Assembly: GCF_036370855.1 (NCBI RefSeq)
Contig: NC_088100.1
Location: 105,518,887-105,582,886 of the forward strand
Origin: Dromaius novaehollandiae
Taxonomy: Eukaryota > Chordata > Aves > Casuariiformes > Dromaiidae
Reading direction: 5' to 3'
Length of the DNA stretch: 64,000 bases
Below the pieces are notes generated by a model, which was not told where the DNA came from, made no database searches, and was given only the letters and a program-made list of their open reading frames with translations. A program made the translations under genes and the position numbers. Shown here one piece after another: positions 1-13,170 of this stretch. Positions within the stretch are counted from its first letter, which is position 1. The number at the start of each line of letters is the position of its first letter.

Positions 1-3000
1 ATCTTCAGTTCATGTCTATATAATAATTGAAGAACATGGTGGGTAATTTCTACCGGGAATATTTTCATGTTTTTATTCATTTTTTCCCCTATAACTATTT
101 AAAGAAAGTACGGTGATCCTCTATGTATTTGAATTAATTTTTTTCATTTGGCATAAAACTCTGCTTGCTTTCTTACCTTTATAAAGAGAAGCTGGAACTA
201 TCTTTCACTGCCTTATCTTACACTGCTGGCACAAATTGTTCCTAACCATTAACAAGAGCAGAATGTACAAAAGTCTTTTTTATTTTTTTTTTAAGAAAAG
301 CTCCTTCTACCTACATGGGAACTTGGATCGGAAAGGGATAGAAAATACCATCCCAGTGAAAAATCCAACTACATGTTTAATAAATTCAAATTCATTTAAT
401 TAGACATCTTAATCGAAATTAACCTTGAGAAGCAGAAGACAAATAGCTCAGCATACTTTTTAATAAGCACTGTGATATTTAAATTGTTAGAAAGAGACAA
501 CACTAATACTGAAATTAAGACTCAATCCACTTTCAAGACAGGCTCTACGTTTAAGTTGTACCAGCTGTACATTTTCATAGCTGATGTCTGTTAGCTGCAA
601 CATGTTCTTAAAAAGAGAGTGAAAAGAAAGATGTTTAGAGCGCATTTTTCTCCTTGCTGACAAGCTTAAAAGATGATAACAGCTTTACAGAGTCAGGTCA
701 TTATGATGTTACAAAATTTTAAGAAAAGCATAGCAGTTCCCCTCCTTCTTTCTCTATTCCCTCCATCCTCCCCATTCCCAAACAATATGCCACTAATTGC
801 ACTTTCCACTTACCTGATTTTACTTTAAGGCTTTTCAAGAGGATTGTCATTTATAGCCTGCAATTCAAGACTGTTATTCCCTTTGCAAAAGAATCAACTA
901 TATTGAACTGGAAATCTCACCCTCTAACTATTTATTAAAATAGTTTTAAAGGAATTCTCAGATTTTTGTTGCTAACTGCTCACTTGGGTTGAAATGCGAT
1001 GCACTTGTTGGCAGTGTTGCCCCAGAGGGACTGCAGTGAGACAGACTTACTCAAGCTTCACTTGAACACAGAAATGAAAATCAATAAACAATTTGAACTT
1101 CTCAGAAGAGAATTTTTCTCCTCTAATGAATATACAAGCTTGGTTACAGCTTAATTTAAAGATTGAATTTAGTGTGTGTTTTTTCCCTGCACCAGGAGCA
1201 TGACAAACACAAGCTTCAAGTGACATGTCCCAAAGGGAGACTTATTGTTAAAAAAAAAAAAATCAAGCAAAGAAATAAACAAACAAACAAAAAAAATCCC
1301 TGGCCCCATGACAGCGAGCTCTCTTAAAAATAAGGAAACTAATGTTTGGTGGCAAAGCTTTGTAGGTGACTGCACAAAACCTTAAACTTGTAGTTTCTGG
1401 TGGGGCAAATCTTTTTAATGTGTATATATTTATGTGCTTTTCTAAGAGACTGTAAAGGGGTCAGACTACAGCGTAGGGATGTGGGTGTAAATTCTCTAGT
1501 GGCTGAGGGACGTTTCAACCCAAGATAAATCTATTTGTGTGTTTGTGGGTCAGTTTCTGATACACACACACAAAATCTTATCTATTTATACCTTTTGATT
1601 TCAGTATTGGAGCATTTGAATGTTGTCATTTCTGTAGAAATAAATCACATTAGTTAAATACATGACTGTAGAATCAATCTTTCCGAGAAAAAGCCACACT
1701 TCCACTCACTTGAAATTATCTGTTGGAAGGGATATTATCTGGATGAACTGCTGTGTTTTTGTTTTTCTGAATTTCTAAGGACTTACCAAGCTAAACTGCT
1801 CTTGCCATTTGATTGTTTGTCTTGGCAAAGTGAGTACTTCGAAGCCACAAATATGATTGTGTGTAGTATTTTATTCTTTGGCTCATCAAGAAATAAGTTT
1901 GAATTGGAAACTTTGATGTCATCTATGCACAGTGGAAACCAGATAAATCAGATACTATATAAAAGTGCAAATGACCTAAGAGACATACTAAAATGAGAGA
2001 GATCTATTTCAAAACCAGTCATAGAAATATGGTATTCATCTGAAAAAAAAGTGGGCATACAGATGTACTGAAATATCTGACAGCATGGATTTCAGCCAGT
2101 TTAGTTATCTTGGCTGAGTTACTATATAGATAAGACCTTAGAGAATACTTTTAAGACATTCATATAGATAATAGGTGGCTTGATGTTCCAAACCAAATCA
2201 TTTAGAGGCACATTTTTGTTGCAAGAGAAAAATCCTAAATTTCTTTCCCCCCTAAACTCTTTTTCATGTTTGTAATCTTACCACCCCACTCAAAGGGATC
2301 TCTAAAGCTCTTCATTTAAACTACAATTATTCTTTTGTCTACTGGGAACCCAGTGCAAAGATGATGTCCTGTGTGCAAGAAGCAAGCAAGCTGAATATTA
2401 ATTAATGAACACTACTTAATATGCAGAAGAAGAGGAGCAACAATCAGTCGTGAGCCCTTACATATTAACTGGTAGATCATTGTTATTCTGGGAGGCATCA
2501 TAAGGCCAAATGCAGGTTACAACTAGTTTAGAAAATCTCTTTAATTAAGAAACATGAAAGTTTAAGTCTCTCATTATAAATATCTTATTGTGACTGTAAA
2601 AGACATCATTAAATGGTGTGATGGTATAGCACTTTTAATGCACTCCGAGGTGATGGATTTGACTCAGGCTATTAATCTGTTTGGAGTGAGAATGCAATAA
2701 ACAATGAAAATACTGACTTTTCAGTATTTTTAGTAAAATGCAAAAATATAAGTTTCCCTGTTCATAAAGGCCTGGGAATGCCATAAATAAAAAAATCTCC
2801 ATAAAATGCCCTCCCAAGTAGGTGGGTCAGCAGTTTCATATAACCAGGCATCACAGAATCAATCCTCCTACTTTGCTCTTGCCTTATATGACCATTACTA
2901 GGGGCAGCAGAGGAGCAGATATGTGTTGTTGTTCCATACTCTTTGCTTTGCTACATTAACTGAGGCAATAGATGTAATGCTGCTGTGGCAAAGTGGACTA

Positions 3001-3084
3001 TATCATAGTAAAACCTGTAAATAGCTGTTATACAGTATTCCTATCAGCATGGCTCAGGGCACATTGCTAAAGGAGACTGCCGTT
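1..3084. other. AT-rich non-coding sequence, no gene seen
   Basis: No open frame longer than about 65 codons and no recognised repeat family. It holds a short A13 run followed by a (CAAA)n tract near 1250-1296 and a small CA tract near 1560. I see no promoter, CpG island or exon. Probably intergenic or intronic. Confidence 0.7.
1250..1296. repeat. A-rich / (CAAA)n simple repeat
   Basis: A run of 13 A (1250-1262) is followed by a short interruption and about four CAAA units ending in a second A run. It could be the decayed tail of an old retroposon, but no element is recognisable to the left. Confidence 0.7.
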
Positions 3085-3160
3085 CTGGTTCCCATTTTTC
3101 CGATGGGAAAACAGAACTGTAAAGAGATGAGGTGGGACTTAAGGCTACTTATGAAGGCAA
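3085..3160 (-). repeat. MIR-type SINE fragment (antisense), degenerate
   Basis: The plus strand shows the reverse complement of the MIR core: a 'cccatttt..gatgggaaaac' block, an 'aaagagatga' block, then 'gacttaaggc', in the order expected for antisense MIR (consensus: cccattttacagatgaggaaactgaggc..agagaggttaag..). Several mismatches and small gaps show it is old. The element reads on the minus strand. A chance match to a low-information segment is possible. Confidence 0.45.
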
Positions 3161-6100
3161 CATCAGATGACAACAGTTATGGCTTCCTAGGCAGGGCTTC
3201 TATCCCCAACAATACAGATTTCCTTGTCAAGGTTGTTTTTTGTTTTTTTTTTTCCTTTAGTGAAACTCAGGAATGTTAAGAACACAAGAAGAATATAACG
3301 GTATGAGATTTCTGCTTTACGTCTAGCGAGAGGACTGTCAGAGGAATATAATTTTTGTTGCTGTACGGAGCCACACAACAACCAAAACTAACACCGGTCA
3401 GTGCACTGTAATGGAAAGAACTTAGTCCAGTTCAAGATCTGATTCTTTCCGATACACCTGACTTTGAGAAAGAGAGTGGCTAGCGTAAGAATCCAGTTCA
3501 GCTCTCAATTGTATATGAGGTTAACTACTGACAACAACAGTTCTTTTAGCAAAGTACCCGGCGGTGCACATTGATTCAGCTTCTTTTCCTGTACGATGAA
3601 TTATTTGAGACTTTCTTGCATTTGCTGTACAATGTTAAACAACACAAAATATCTTTCGGATATGCTACACACAAAAATCTTTCAGCTTTGCTGATGGTAA
3701 GAGGCTTCTCTGCCAAATATACAGCTTCTCTCTGAAGCATTATTTAAATAGCTTTTACAGAAGCAGTTTGGACAAGGAGATAAGATATAGCAAAATCTTA
3801 CAGAGATTTAATCATAAGCCCCTTATTTTACAATAAGCTATGTGAGCATGTATTTATGCACTATATATGGGAAAAATATCTATTGTTTTTTAGAGTCTCG
3901 GCAGTTTCAGCAACTTGGATTGAGAAATGTGACCACTGATATGGGAGAGGTATACATTTGCTTTTTGCTAATTCTCCTTTCATTAGCCTGAAAATGCAGT
4001 AATTCTTGCAGAATACGCACAGGCTTACCTGCTTTAACATAGAGCAGAGCAATGCCCTGAAATCTGACTTAAATAAAGATTCTTCAGTGCTACGGAGTTA
4101 TTGCTTTTCATCAGTACACTGTTGCTTACAAGGAATTCTCCATTTCCGGAGATCTTCAGGGCATGATCCAGCCTTGAAGAATTTGGAGCCAGCCCAGTGT
4201 CTGTTCATTTGCACAACTACCCATTTGAATACAGTCAGTCCAGAGCAAGTATACACATGCTAAACTGGAAGCCAAACTATGCAGAAAGCGGGAATGGGTA
4301 ACAGTATGACAGAAAATGATGTTTGCAACAAATCGAAAACAAATCGGATAGAATTTTCAAGAGCCGGCTGTAGCAGTGCAATAACTTTTTCTGTTAAAAA
4401 TTAATTCCTGCGGACATAAAGGGAGCTGAACTTGGCCACCACAAGTGTCTCACCAGTGACAGAAAAATCACCAGGTGGCACTGTTACATATCATCATAAA
4501 AGTTTACATCTGCTTACAGTTTTGTTTTGGGTGGGAAAATCTTTGGAGAGGAAACGTTGCAGATGAGAAGAGTTTTGTTTGCTTTTTGCTTTACTGTCTC
4601 AAACTAAAGTCCTCTTGAGGCAGGGCTGTTCCCAACACGAGGCACTGGGTACTCTACGCTGTTTGTGACTGTGCATGTTCCGGGACTACTTAGAATATAT
4701 CTCTCCCCCTACAGGTTCCCATTTTCCAGCTGAAAATGATCTGTAAAGCCATAAAAGGATGAACCAAAAAACCAGAAAGGAAGAGGTTTCTCTGTGCAAA
4801 AAAATCAAAGCAAGACACAACAGGTAATGTTTTGAAGAAAAGAATGGGAGAAGGAATGTGATGACATTCAGTCCACAGCAAGCCAGAAGTTATTTTTAGG
4901 ATTAGAGATGTTGTCAAAGCAATGTGTTAGCGAGAAGAGGAAAAGAACAAGAAAGTAACAGAAAAGTGAAAATGGATAAATCACAATTCATTGTAGCTCA
5001 CATCTGTTGTCCTTTTTTTTTTTTTTTAAACTTTGCAAACTAGCAACATTCAATGAATCTTCTAATTTTTGAAGCTGCTTGGGAAGTTCTGCTGCCCTTG
5101 TTCACCTGTAATAAAGAAAACAGGAAAAAACAAAAGAACAAAGCTTACAGTGTGTTGTATTGTAGCTGTGGATATTTTTAAGTCTTACTCTTTTTTCAAA
5201 CTGCACTACTTCTGTATGGGTAGATAGTGGGACACTAAGGATTGTGTTAAAATTCCATTCTTTTCATCTACAACAATTTATATAAAGAAAAAGAAAACCC
5301 AGTCAGTCAAGATGATATTGTTAGAAGACTCATCAATAGGGACAAGTGCTAAGTAACAACTTAAATGACCTTTCCTTAAGATGAATTTGATAGCCGTTTC
5401 TGATTTTCTCACTAAAAATATTTCATTTTTAGGCTTGTTTAGAGAGGGTTTTCCATGCCACCTTCCATCTAATTTTGTTCTTTTTTTTTTGCATTTTCCT
5501 AAGAGAAATAACAGGCCACAAACATGTCAGTCTTGCCTTCCAGAAGTGTCATAGCCCCATTTGGCTGCAGCATTCTCCTTCTCATACGCGCTGCATCGTA
5601 CCTGTATTCTCCACGCTCATACCCGCTTATGGACTGTGCAGGTTGTCAGCATACAGCGTGCGTCTAATTGAAAATAGCTTCTCTGAACTTAAAGGCAATG
5701 CAAGTCATAGGCCACACCAATCACATTAGCTTGCCCCTTCCTAATAGGAAAACCTCTCTCTTTCTAGCTTTCGAAATTAATTAATGTCTGAATGGTCTTA
5801 ACAATGTCAGTAACAGAACAACGAAGGTAGCCTGCTTACCCTGCAACACCATTGGATGGATATGATTGAACAGATTTTTCAGGATTAAATAATTTCGCAT
5901 TGCTAAAAAAAGAAAACTTGAAAGCGAACGTACCAATGAATCACCATATGAATTCTGCGTTATGAGAACATATTGCGCATTGTACTGCCTTACAGTTGCC
6001 TGAAAAGCAACCATATGGAGCTGGAAGTCTTATCACCCTGGAAAGCCAAACACACAATTTTTTAAAGTACTAATTTATAACACTTAAAAGTCATTTTTAA

Positions 6101-9100
6101 GGACTTCGTTACTCTATAGCCTTGGACTGATCAGCTCTAGCAATAGTTAAGGTTTACCTGCTTTTTCTACATTTATCTTTTTTTCCCCTTTAGGTGCTTG
6201 AACTATATGGTGGATATCAGCACTTGATTAAAAGGGCATTGCCAAGAATTGCAATTTAGGTACTTTCTGAAAGAATTATAATGCAGCCAATAATGTAAGT
6301 ATTACTGGCAGCATAGTAGCCTGAGGTTCACTCTTCTAATAGAAAGAGTTACAGTCTATTTACTAGACAACCTTAATTTGCTATCTGAACTGAATTAATT
6401 CATTAGTTAAATCAGTGCTTAGAACCATTTATTACCTTTACCTAACATCACTGAAATTTAAATGAGAAGAATGTGTAAACAGTTAGTAAGATGAGAAAAT
6501 AAGAGTCCCATGAAAGAAGGAATATATACGTTGCTACCTGGTAAAGGGGGGAAAAAACCTCTCAACCCTTCCTCAGCAGCTATCTCCCTCCAAATTACAT
6601 TTTTCAGTTACAAATTGTGAGGTTTGCTTCTACATTATATGACTCTCTTCACCCATTCAAAACGTTTTTCAGCACCAGAATCTTAGCTACAAATACTAGA
6701 GCAAGAATCAAAATAAGACAAGGAAATAAAAAAAAGGCAAAGTTTTTAATACATATCTTTCTAAATCATATACATATATATACATAAAAAACTGTAAAAC
6801 ATTGAACTAAAACATCAGTGGAAGAATCTTTAATTTAAATTCTTTTAAGATTAATTTTAAATAAAATATCTCACATGCCCTTATCCCATATTTACTCAGC
6901 AGGTTGTCACTGAAATCCCTAAATATTCATGCCAGCTATTATAGAAATTAGACAGAATACATAGAGAAAATTTCTGAGATATGTTTAGGGTTTTCTTTTT
7001 CAATAAAATACACCACAAAGAGAATAAAGAAATTCTTTACCCAAATTAATGGTGAATTATTTTGTCATGAGAATAGAAGTTTATATTCATTTAAATGAAA
7101 GCACATAAATTGTTCTTGACAAGAAAAACAAAGCTAGCCTTAGGCAGTATTTTCATTATAGAAAAAGGCACATGTCCATGAATATCTAGTATAATATTAA
7201 CAAAAACTGTTCAATTAGCTATGCATGTGCCATTGTTATGAATATTTATTTGCTTTGCAGCTAAATAACATTGATACCTTTTTTCAGACTATTTAAAAAT
7301 ACAAAATGAAGTGAACATTACTCTGCTGCTCTGCAGAGAGCTCTCACCCAGAAAATAGGCATAAGAATGCCTTGTGCTTTAATGTGAAACTTCTCCAGAG
7401 AACTAGTCAGACACAATACTTGTTAGGAGAACCATCTTCGCTACAAGTTGTTTCATTGTTTTTTGCATTGAAAATCTACTTGAGGAATTATAATCCATTT
7501 TAGAGTAATTTTGATCCAATTGACAGCCTAATCTCATCCTTTCTGGAAATAAAAGTTATTTAAGTAAAGGCAACCTAATACGTGAGTTCATTTTTTTGAA
7601 GTCAATTCACTTGAATTGCATTCTAATTATGTAGTGCTCCTTTTTCATAAGTATTCTGGTAAAAAGTGTTGCAAAACAGCAACCTTCAAGCAAAGCAAGT
7701 TTTACAGGTCTATTGATACAGAAGTTACTTATCCTTGATAGGCTTAAGAATCATTTAGAATAAGGTTTTCTGTAGGAATATTTATGATCGCTAATTCAGA
7801 ATTAAGTATCATGTGACTTATGTCTCCCATTAAAAGGAAGTTTTGAATATTAAGCACTTGTAATGAACTGCCTGTGAGAACTGTAGATCAAAGGCCCGCT
7901 TTGGCGAAAGTATGTTCATGTGATTAAAAATTGTCAGTGTTGTTCTGTATGTGTATAAAGGTATTAGCTGCAGAACTTGCTCTAGGAGTAATTTCAAATA
8001 ATGAATCATCATTAGACTATTACTCACTATTAGAAAAAGAAAAAGAAAATTAATTGAATAAACTTGTCACATTTATGACTGCCAGAAAAGGGACCTTAAA
8101 CAAAGTGGCTAAGTCTTTAAAAATGACTCTTTAAAATAATCTCTTTAAAATTTTATTTATCATGGATTTGGTTCTGTTCTCCATTCTACCACTCCAAGAA
8201 TCTTTTCCGAAATCCACCAAGGTCGGCGGGAATTATTTTACTCACTGGATCAAGCACTAATCACAGAAATATTCCCAGTCAATGATTCTGCACTAACCTT
8301 TTTCTGAATGAGTAAGATAAGAATCGGTTCTGAAAACTGGTTTTGGAATTTGCCCATGTTTTAATCTAGATTTTAAATAGATATCAAACATATTTTCTTC
8401 TCAGCAGCACAATCCCATGAACTACAAGCGTATACATACGAAGCGGCTAACATTTTGAAAGACTGAGAAACAGTGGCAAGTGAAGTGTGGCATAAACACA
8501 TGATACAACTGCAGTCCAGTTAACAAAGATAAACTGTCTCAAAGAAAAGCCAAAACGCAGATGTAAAATAAGGGCAGTAATAGGTGGGTGCACAGATGAT
8601 TTTGCACTCACACAGATATTTTGACTTCTAGAGGGGTTCTGCCTGGGCTAAGGCTTCACTTACGTACTTTTCAGAACAAAGCTTAAGCTGTTAGTAAGAT
8701 ACATTTTCTGTAGCTGATCAAGTAAGCCTATATAATCCACCCTCCTGGTTAAAATATGATACACTGCCGAGTGACACTGTGAAAAAAAAAGATAATAATA
8801 AAATTGCAAGAAATAAATAAAGGACCTTAGAGGAAGACTTTGTTTGATTTTAACACGCCCAAAATTAAGATGCTGAAAAAAGAACAGCTTGCAGCTGATG
8901 ATGAGCTGGGTGTGTCAAAAAAGTGGATTTAAGTGACATGATCTGGATAGCCCTCCAAATTAAAATCTCAACAAATCTCAGTTTTGGAGACCACTGCCAA
9001 GAAGAATGCATGTTCAAACTTTTATTATCCATTAGAACATGAGCTGCTTTCATCTTCCACGGGTCTCTGTTTGCAAATGTCACACCAAATGCGTAGCACT

Positions 9101-9344
9101 ACCATCACAAAAATGATAGGAGCTGTTATTGTAAATGGTATACATTGTGTGTTGGTGATGAAATAGGAAGAGACAAGCACCAGAGTAATTTTGCTGGTAA
9201 TTTCTTTTGATGAGATATTTGCAGCTGTAAAAGCAAGAAAAAGACGAGATAATAAATGATAGGGTTCTAGGAGAGTTAAAAGAAAGAGACTTGTGGTTAA
9301 ACTAGACTTTTTTTCTGCTTAATTCTGAGCATTATGTCCCAGCC
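3161..9344. other. AT-rich non-coding sequence, no gene seen
   Basis: Only short chance frames. A T15 run lies at 5013-5027 and a TA-rich tract near 6765-6785. A SOX/POU-like composite motif lies at 7231-7245 inside an AT-rich block. The strand-symmetric composition and lack of splice-flanked open segments argue for intergenic or intronic sequence. Confidence 0.7.
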
Positions 9345-9545
9345 AAGTGATGGCACGATAGTAAAGCAGTAGCGATAGCTGTGAAGATGTGGCATTGCAG
9401 ACTGGTGCATGAACTGTACAAGCCCTCTGGGGACCTGGATCTGTGCTGCAGTTGCTACCCACGCACAATCTGTGCCACTGCCTTGCTACTCTTACCTGTG
9501 CTAGCTAAATTAAAGATAGCACGTGTATGCCTGATCATATTATAA
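9345..9545. repeat. Imperfect palindromic interspersed repeat, MITE-like
   Basis: The left half (blocks 'agtagcgatagctgtg' and 'tgtggcattgcag') has a degenerate reverse-complement counterpart in the right half (blocks 'tgccactgccttgctactc' and 'gctagctaaattaaag'). From memory this resembles non-autonomous palindromic DNA elements common in turtle and archosaur genomes, but I cannot name the family. The arms are heavily diverged, so the boundaries are approximate. Confidence 0.35.
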
Positions 9546-12514
9546 TCACACAATCATCTGGCTGTGTAGGCACAGCACTGAGGTGCTTAGCCCTAAGATC
9601 ATCCACATCACACAGTAGGATCAACAGACATATTCAAGTGGCCAAAACCAGATCCAGGTTATGAAGTTCAAAGCAGATCAGCCCTGAAGCCCTGGTGTAG
9701 GCCCAGCAAGGCAGTGGGGCCAGCGTGGCTAGGCAAATACCAGGCTGTGCATTATTCTTCTGAGGGCTGTGGCCCTTGGTCAGAAAGGCACAGGTAGTAT
9801 TGAAGGAACATTTAAGCTGAATCAGCAACAAGAGTTTTTCATATAAGGTTACAAAACTTGCCATTTGTGAAGAAAAAGCCTATAAAAGGGTGTTTATTTA
9901 GTGAGGGAAAGGTTTAAGACCCAATAAAAAAAAAGGAGCTGAGCAGGCAAACCTCAGGCTTAACCTCAACCCTCTGCAACTAGAGGCTCAGAGGATCTCT
10001 GAAGTCACTTTAATTTTATCTCATCTTGTCACTGTAGAACAGCAACTACATTACTCCATGAAGGGAAGAGGAGGAAAGAAAGGTTGGAGGAATTTTTTGT
10101 TTATCTGTTCATCTCTCACACTATCAAATTACATTATAAGTTTATTTTTAAAATCCCCGTAGATGGAAAGACGAGCTCTTGGTTTGAATGTAGCCTGCTC
10201 ACAGACCTATTCCCTGAGACATGTTAAGCTGCAAAATCCAAACCCAAACACTTGTTTCCCCCCAGCTGCCTACCAAACTTAACGAATCTGCCTGGGGATT
10301 CATGTTAAGAAGAGAAACACTATTTCTAGACACCCTAAAATAGTGTAGAAAGAGATGATCCCACAATAATGGAATTCAGTGGTATGGAAGTTTGCAGAGC
10401 CCAAAGGTTTCACAGCTGAAACGTGTTATTTTAATATTTTGCAGCTAAAGGCCGAGAAGGCACCGGTTTTTCTTGATGATGATGAAAATGAGCATTCTTC
10501 ACTACTCATTTTCAGTGTCTTAGAGGCCCTGTGAGTAACCTCAGAAGTTTCTTGTCTTATTAGCACCCTGAACCTGGACATCAGTCTTGAAAGCAGCTCA
10601 TGAACCCTAGAACTCAATGTAAGCAAGGGCATGAAGCAGAGCAGCACCCAGTTTGAAGGCTTTGGCTACAGCTTCCAGGAAGCACTGAGCATAATTCAGC
10701 ATCTTCAGATGCGGTGTTCAACTGAGAGAAAGTACTAAGGCAATGCTTTGTGCAATCAACAGTGAAAAATAGGTATAGAGAAAGCAAATGCTGGGTAGAA
10801 AAATGAAGTGACATTTATTATGCATGTTAAAATCAAACAGGATGCAAGGAAGTCTAACACACCAATCTGGTTTTTGGTATTCAGCTCTCACACAGGGAAC
10901 CTTTAATCTGATTGAACCCGTGTAGTAACTGTTTGTTTTTCCTGGCTGGGAGTGCACATGTGTGTATGATAGTATGATGGCAGCAGGCCAGGCTATTAAA
11001 TGGAGCAACTATATTCAATAAGAAGCAAACAATGGCATTACGCCTTCTATCATTTTTTCTATTAGACTGAAGGTAAAGTTTTCAAAAGAACCTAAGTTAG
11101 GTGCTTAAACATTAAAAGCCAATATAACTTTGACTTCTAAATACCAAAGTCTTTTTCTCCGGTAGCTTATGAGTCACTTCAGAATTTAAAAGAAACTATT
11201 TCCTCTGCTGGATTTTTCACTCTCCCTTTCACCCTTTTATTATAGTCCAATATGTTGAGAGAACAGGATTTTTCCTAGTAACCAGAACACTGAAATACTT
11301 CCAGCATTTGATGCCGAAGAGTGATGTGCATGGGTAGCGTCTGCCATGGACAGCCCATTTTATCATAGCCATCAGAATCCATCTTAGCCTGCTAGCATAG
11401 TATTTTCTAGCACACTTTCAAATAGACTCCAGCCTGATCATTCCCCTTTGAAAAAAAAAGCTTCCCAATCTCTCTGCAATACTAAAATTGTGGGATATAT
11501 TTACATCCTATTCAAGTATAGTAAATGACAGCTTATAAAAGATTGGTAGGAGTTACATAACCTTCACCTTAGGCTTAAACTGGAGTTAATCAGTTCCACA
11601 CTGCTCTGTCCCAACTTCTTTTTTCCAAAGGAAAAGGAGAACAAACAAATGTTTGGACTACCACAACAGTATTAATAAACATGAGAATGCAACAGCTAGT
11701 GTTATTCTACAGAAATGAATGAATAAATAAATAGACTATAAGCACTTCATTCTTCTCACATAATTTCTTCTCAGTGACATTATTGAACAGACTGTTGAAA
11801 ACAAACATCGTTAAATGAGAAAAGAAGAGCAGGAGCCTGTCTAATTCCCCACTGCAACATTTTCCAATGACGAATGCTCCCTAAATGGATTTAGCTTTTT
11901 GAAAAGAAGTCAGAGAGAAATTTGATGTGGCCCCCTGACCCCTGGTAAGCACATGTATCTTCACCTGTCACATAACACACTGGCACTTGCTTACTTTTCA
12001 GCAAAGACTATTGATTTTGCTTATTGGCTGCAGGCTAGTCCATAAAGAACAAATTACAAAGTCAGAGGTCTACAGTTAGCAATTGCTTGCATGATAACAG
12101 GGAACTCAGCGCTATTCCCCCAACACGATATTAACATTCTCAGAAATATGTGCAAACCTAAAGCATGCACTTCTGATGCAAAGTCCTCTGTATTTTCAAT
12201 GATATACAGTAAGTGAAACATGCAGTACATCCCAGTCTATCGCCAGTGATCTAAAACTACAGGGATTCCCCCCCCCCGCCCCCGTGCCTAACCTACGCCT
12301 GTGGTTTTAACAATTTCTTTGTAAAGAACAAAGAGATAGAGGATTAAGCAATAGTTACACTCTGCTATTAGAAAATAAAAAGGGTTGACAGAACCTAATG
12401 TTATTAGAATGTCTTTACAACTAAATTTTACAAAAGAAAAGCCAATACTGTGACTTTTAAGAAATGCAGCATTGTGCTACTTCTTGGAAGTCCTAGCAAA
12501 GTTTATCTTTGCCA
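9546..12514. other. Non-coding sequence with one exon-like segment
   Basis: Mostly unique AT-rich sequence. The only structured part is 10445-10530, which has splice-like ends and an open frame (see findings). A poly-C tract lies at 12268-12283. No confident gene or repeat family otherwise. Confidence 0.6.
12268..12283. repeat. C-rich homopolymer tract
   Basis: Ten C, one G, then five C in otherwise AT-rich surroundings. A simple low-complexity tract prone to length variation and sequencing error. Confidence 0.85.
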
Positions 12515-12655
12515 CTCTCCTACCAGATGACCTTGGAAAAATACTTTGCTTCTCCACACCTTAGTATCACCTTCTGTAAAATGGGATACCATACTGTCCT
12601 CCCTTGCTGAGGTGCTGTGAAAACCACTGATAAGAAGTCCATGCAAAAGGTAACA
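12515..12655 (+). repeat. MIR-type SINE relic
   Basis: The sense MIR core is readable in order: 'gatgaccttgg', a 'tactttgcttctccacacct' block matching the region after the conserved 'cttgggcaagtcactt', then 'cttctgtaaaatgggata', then a 'gaggtgctgtgaaaa' block matching 'gggttgttgtgaggatt'. This order and spacing is diagnostic of MIR-family core SINEs, found as ancient fixed relics in all amniotes. No direct repeats survive at the ends. Confidence 0.75.
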
Positions 12656-13130
12656 CAGCCTGGCTTCTATTATTGAAATGAGACAGATGTGAAAGAGAGA
12701 TGTTTTGGTGAACATCGAAACTGGTGACTGATCCTGAGCTAGTCTCTGAAACCTCATGTTTGGTTTTGAATCTTAAATACTACTTGCACAAGGCTGCTCA
12801 TCTAACATACATTTTTCAGTAACAAAGTCATCAGAACAACACAGAAGGGGCTGATCTTTAATACTACCTCAAGCTCAAGGTGTGGGAAATTGTTAGTGAC
12901 AAACAACAAAATGAGTTACTGTTTTAAGTTACTCTCCTAGAAAGGGAATATCACACACCTGGAACAGACTGACATTAATCTAGATATTTTCATTATTTTT
13001 TCATTTCCATGTTTATCTGAATGACAGTTTCCTTGAGTATCCAAAGATGTTTTCCATGATAAAGAGCATTGATTCAGCAGGACTGATGCCCCAGCCTTCA
13101 GGAACAATTTCCTTTTCCAGAATATTTGAG

Positions 13131-13170
13131 ACAGAGACAGAGAGAGAGAGAGAGAGAGAGACAGAGGGAG
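13131..13170. repeat. (AG)n microsatellite
   Basis: 'acagagacag' leads into about eleven uninterrupted AG units (13139-13161), followed by imperfect 'acagaggga'. A typical dinucleotide simple repeat, likely polymorphic. Confidence 0.9.

Noticed and set aside
4600..4680. Resemblance to an 'aagctccttggggcagggactg' type SINE tail
   Set aside because: Only about 20 bases fit loosely, and no body of the element is visible.
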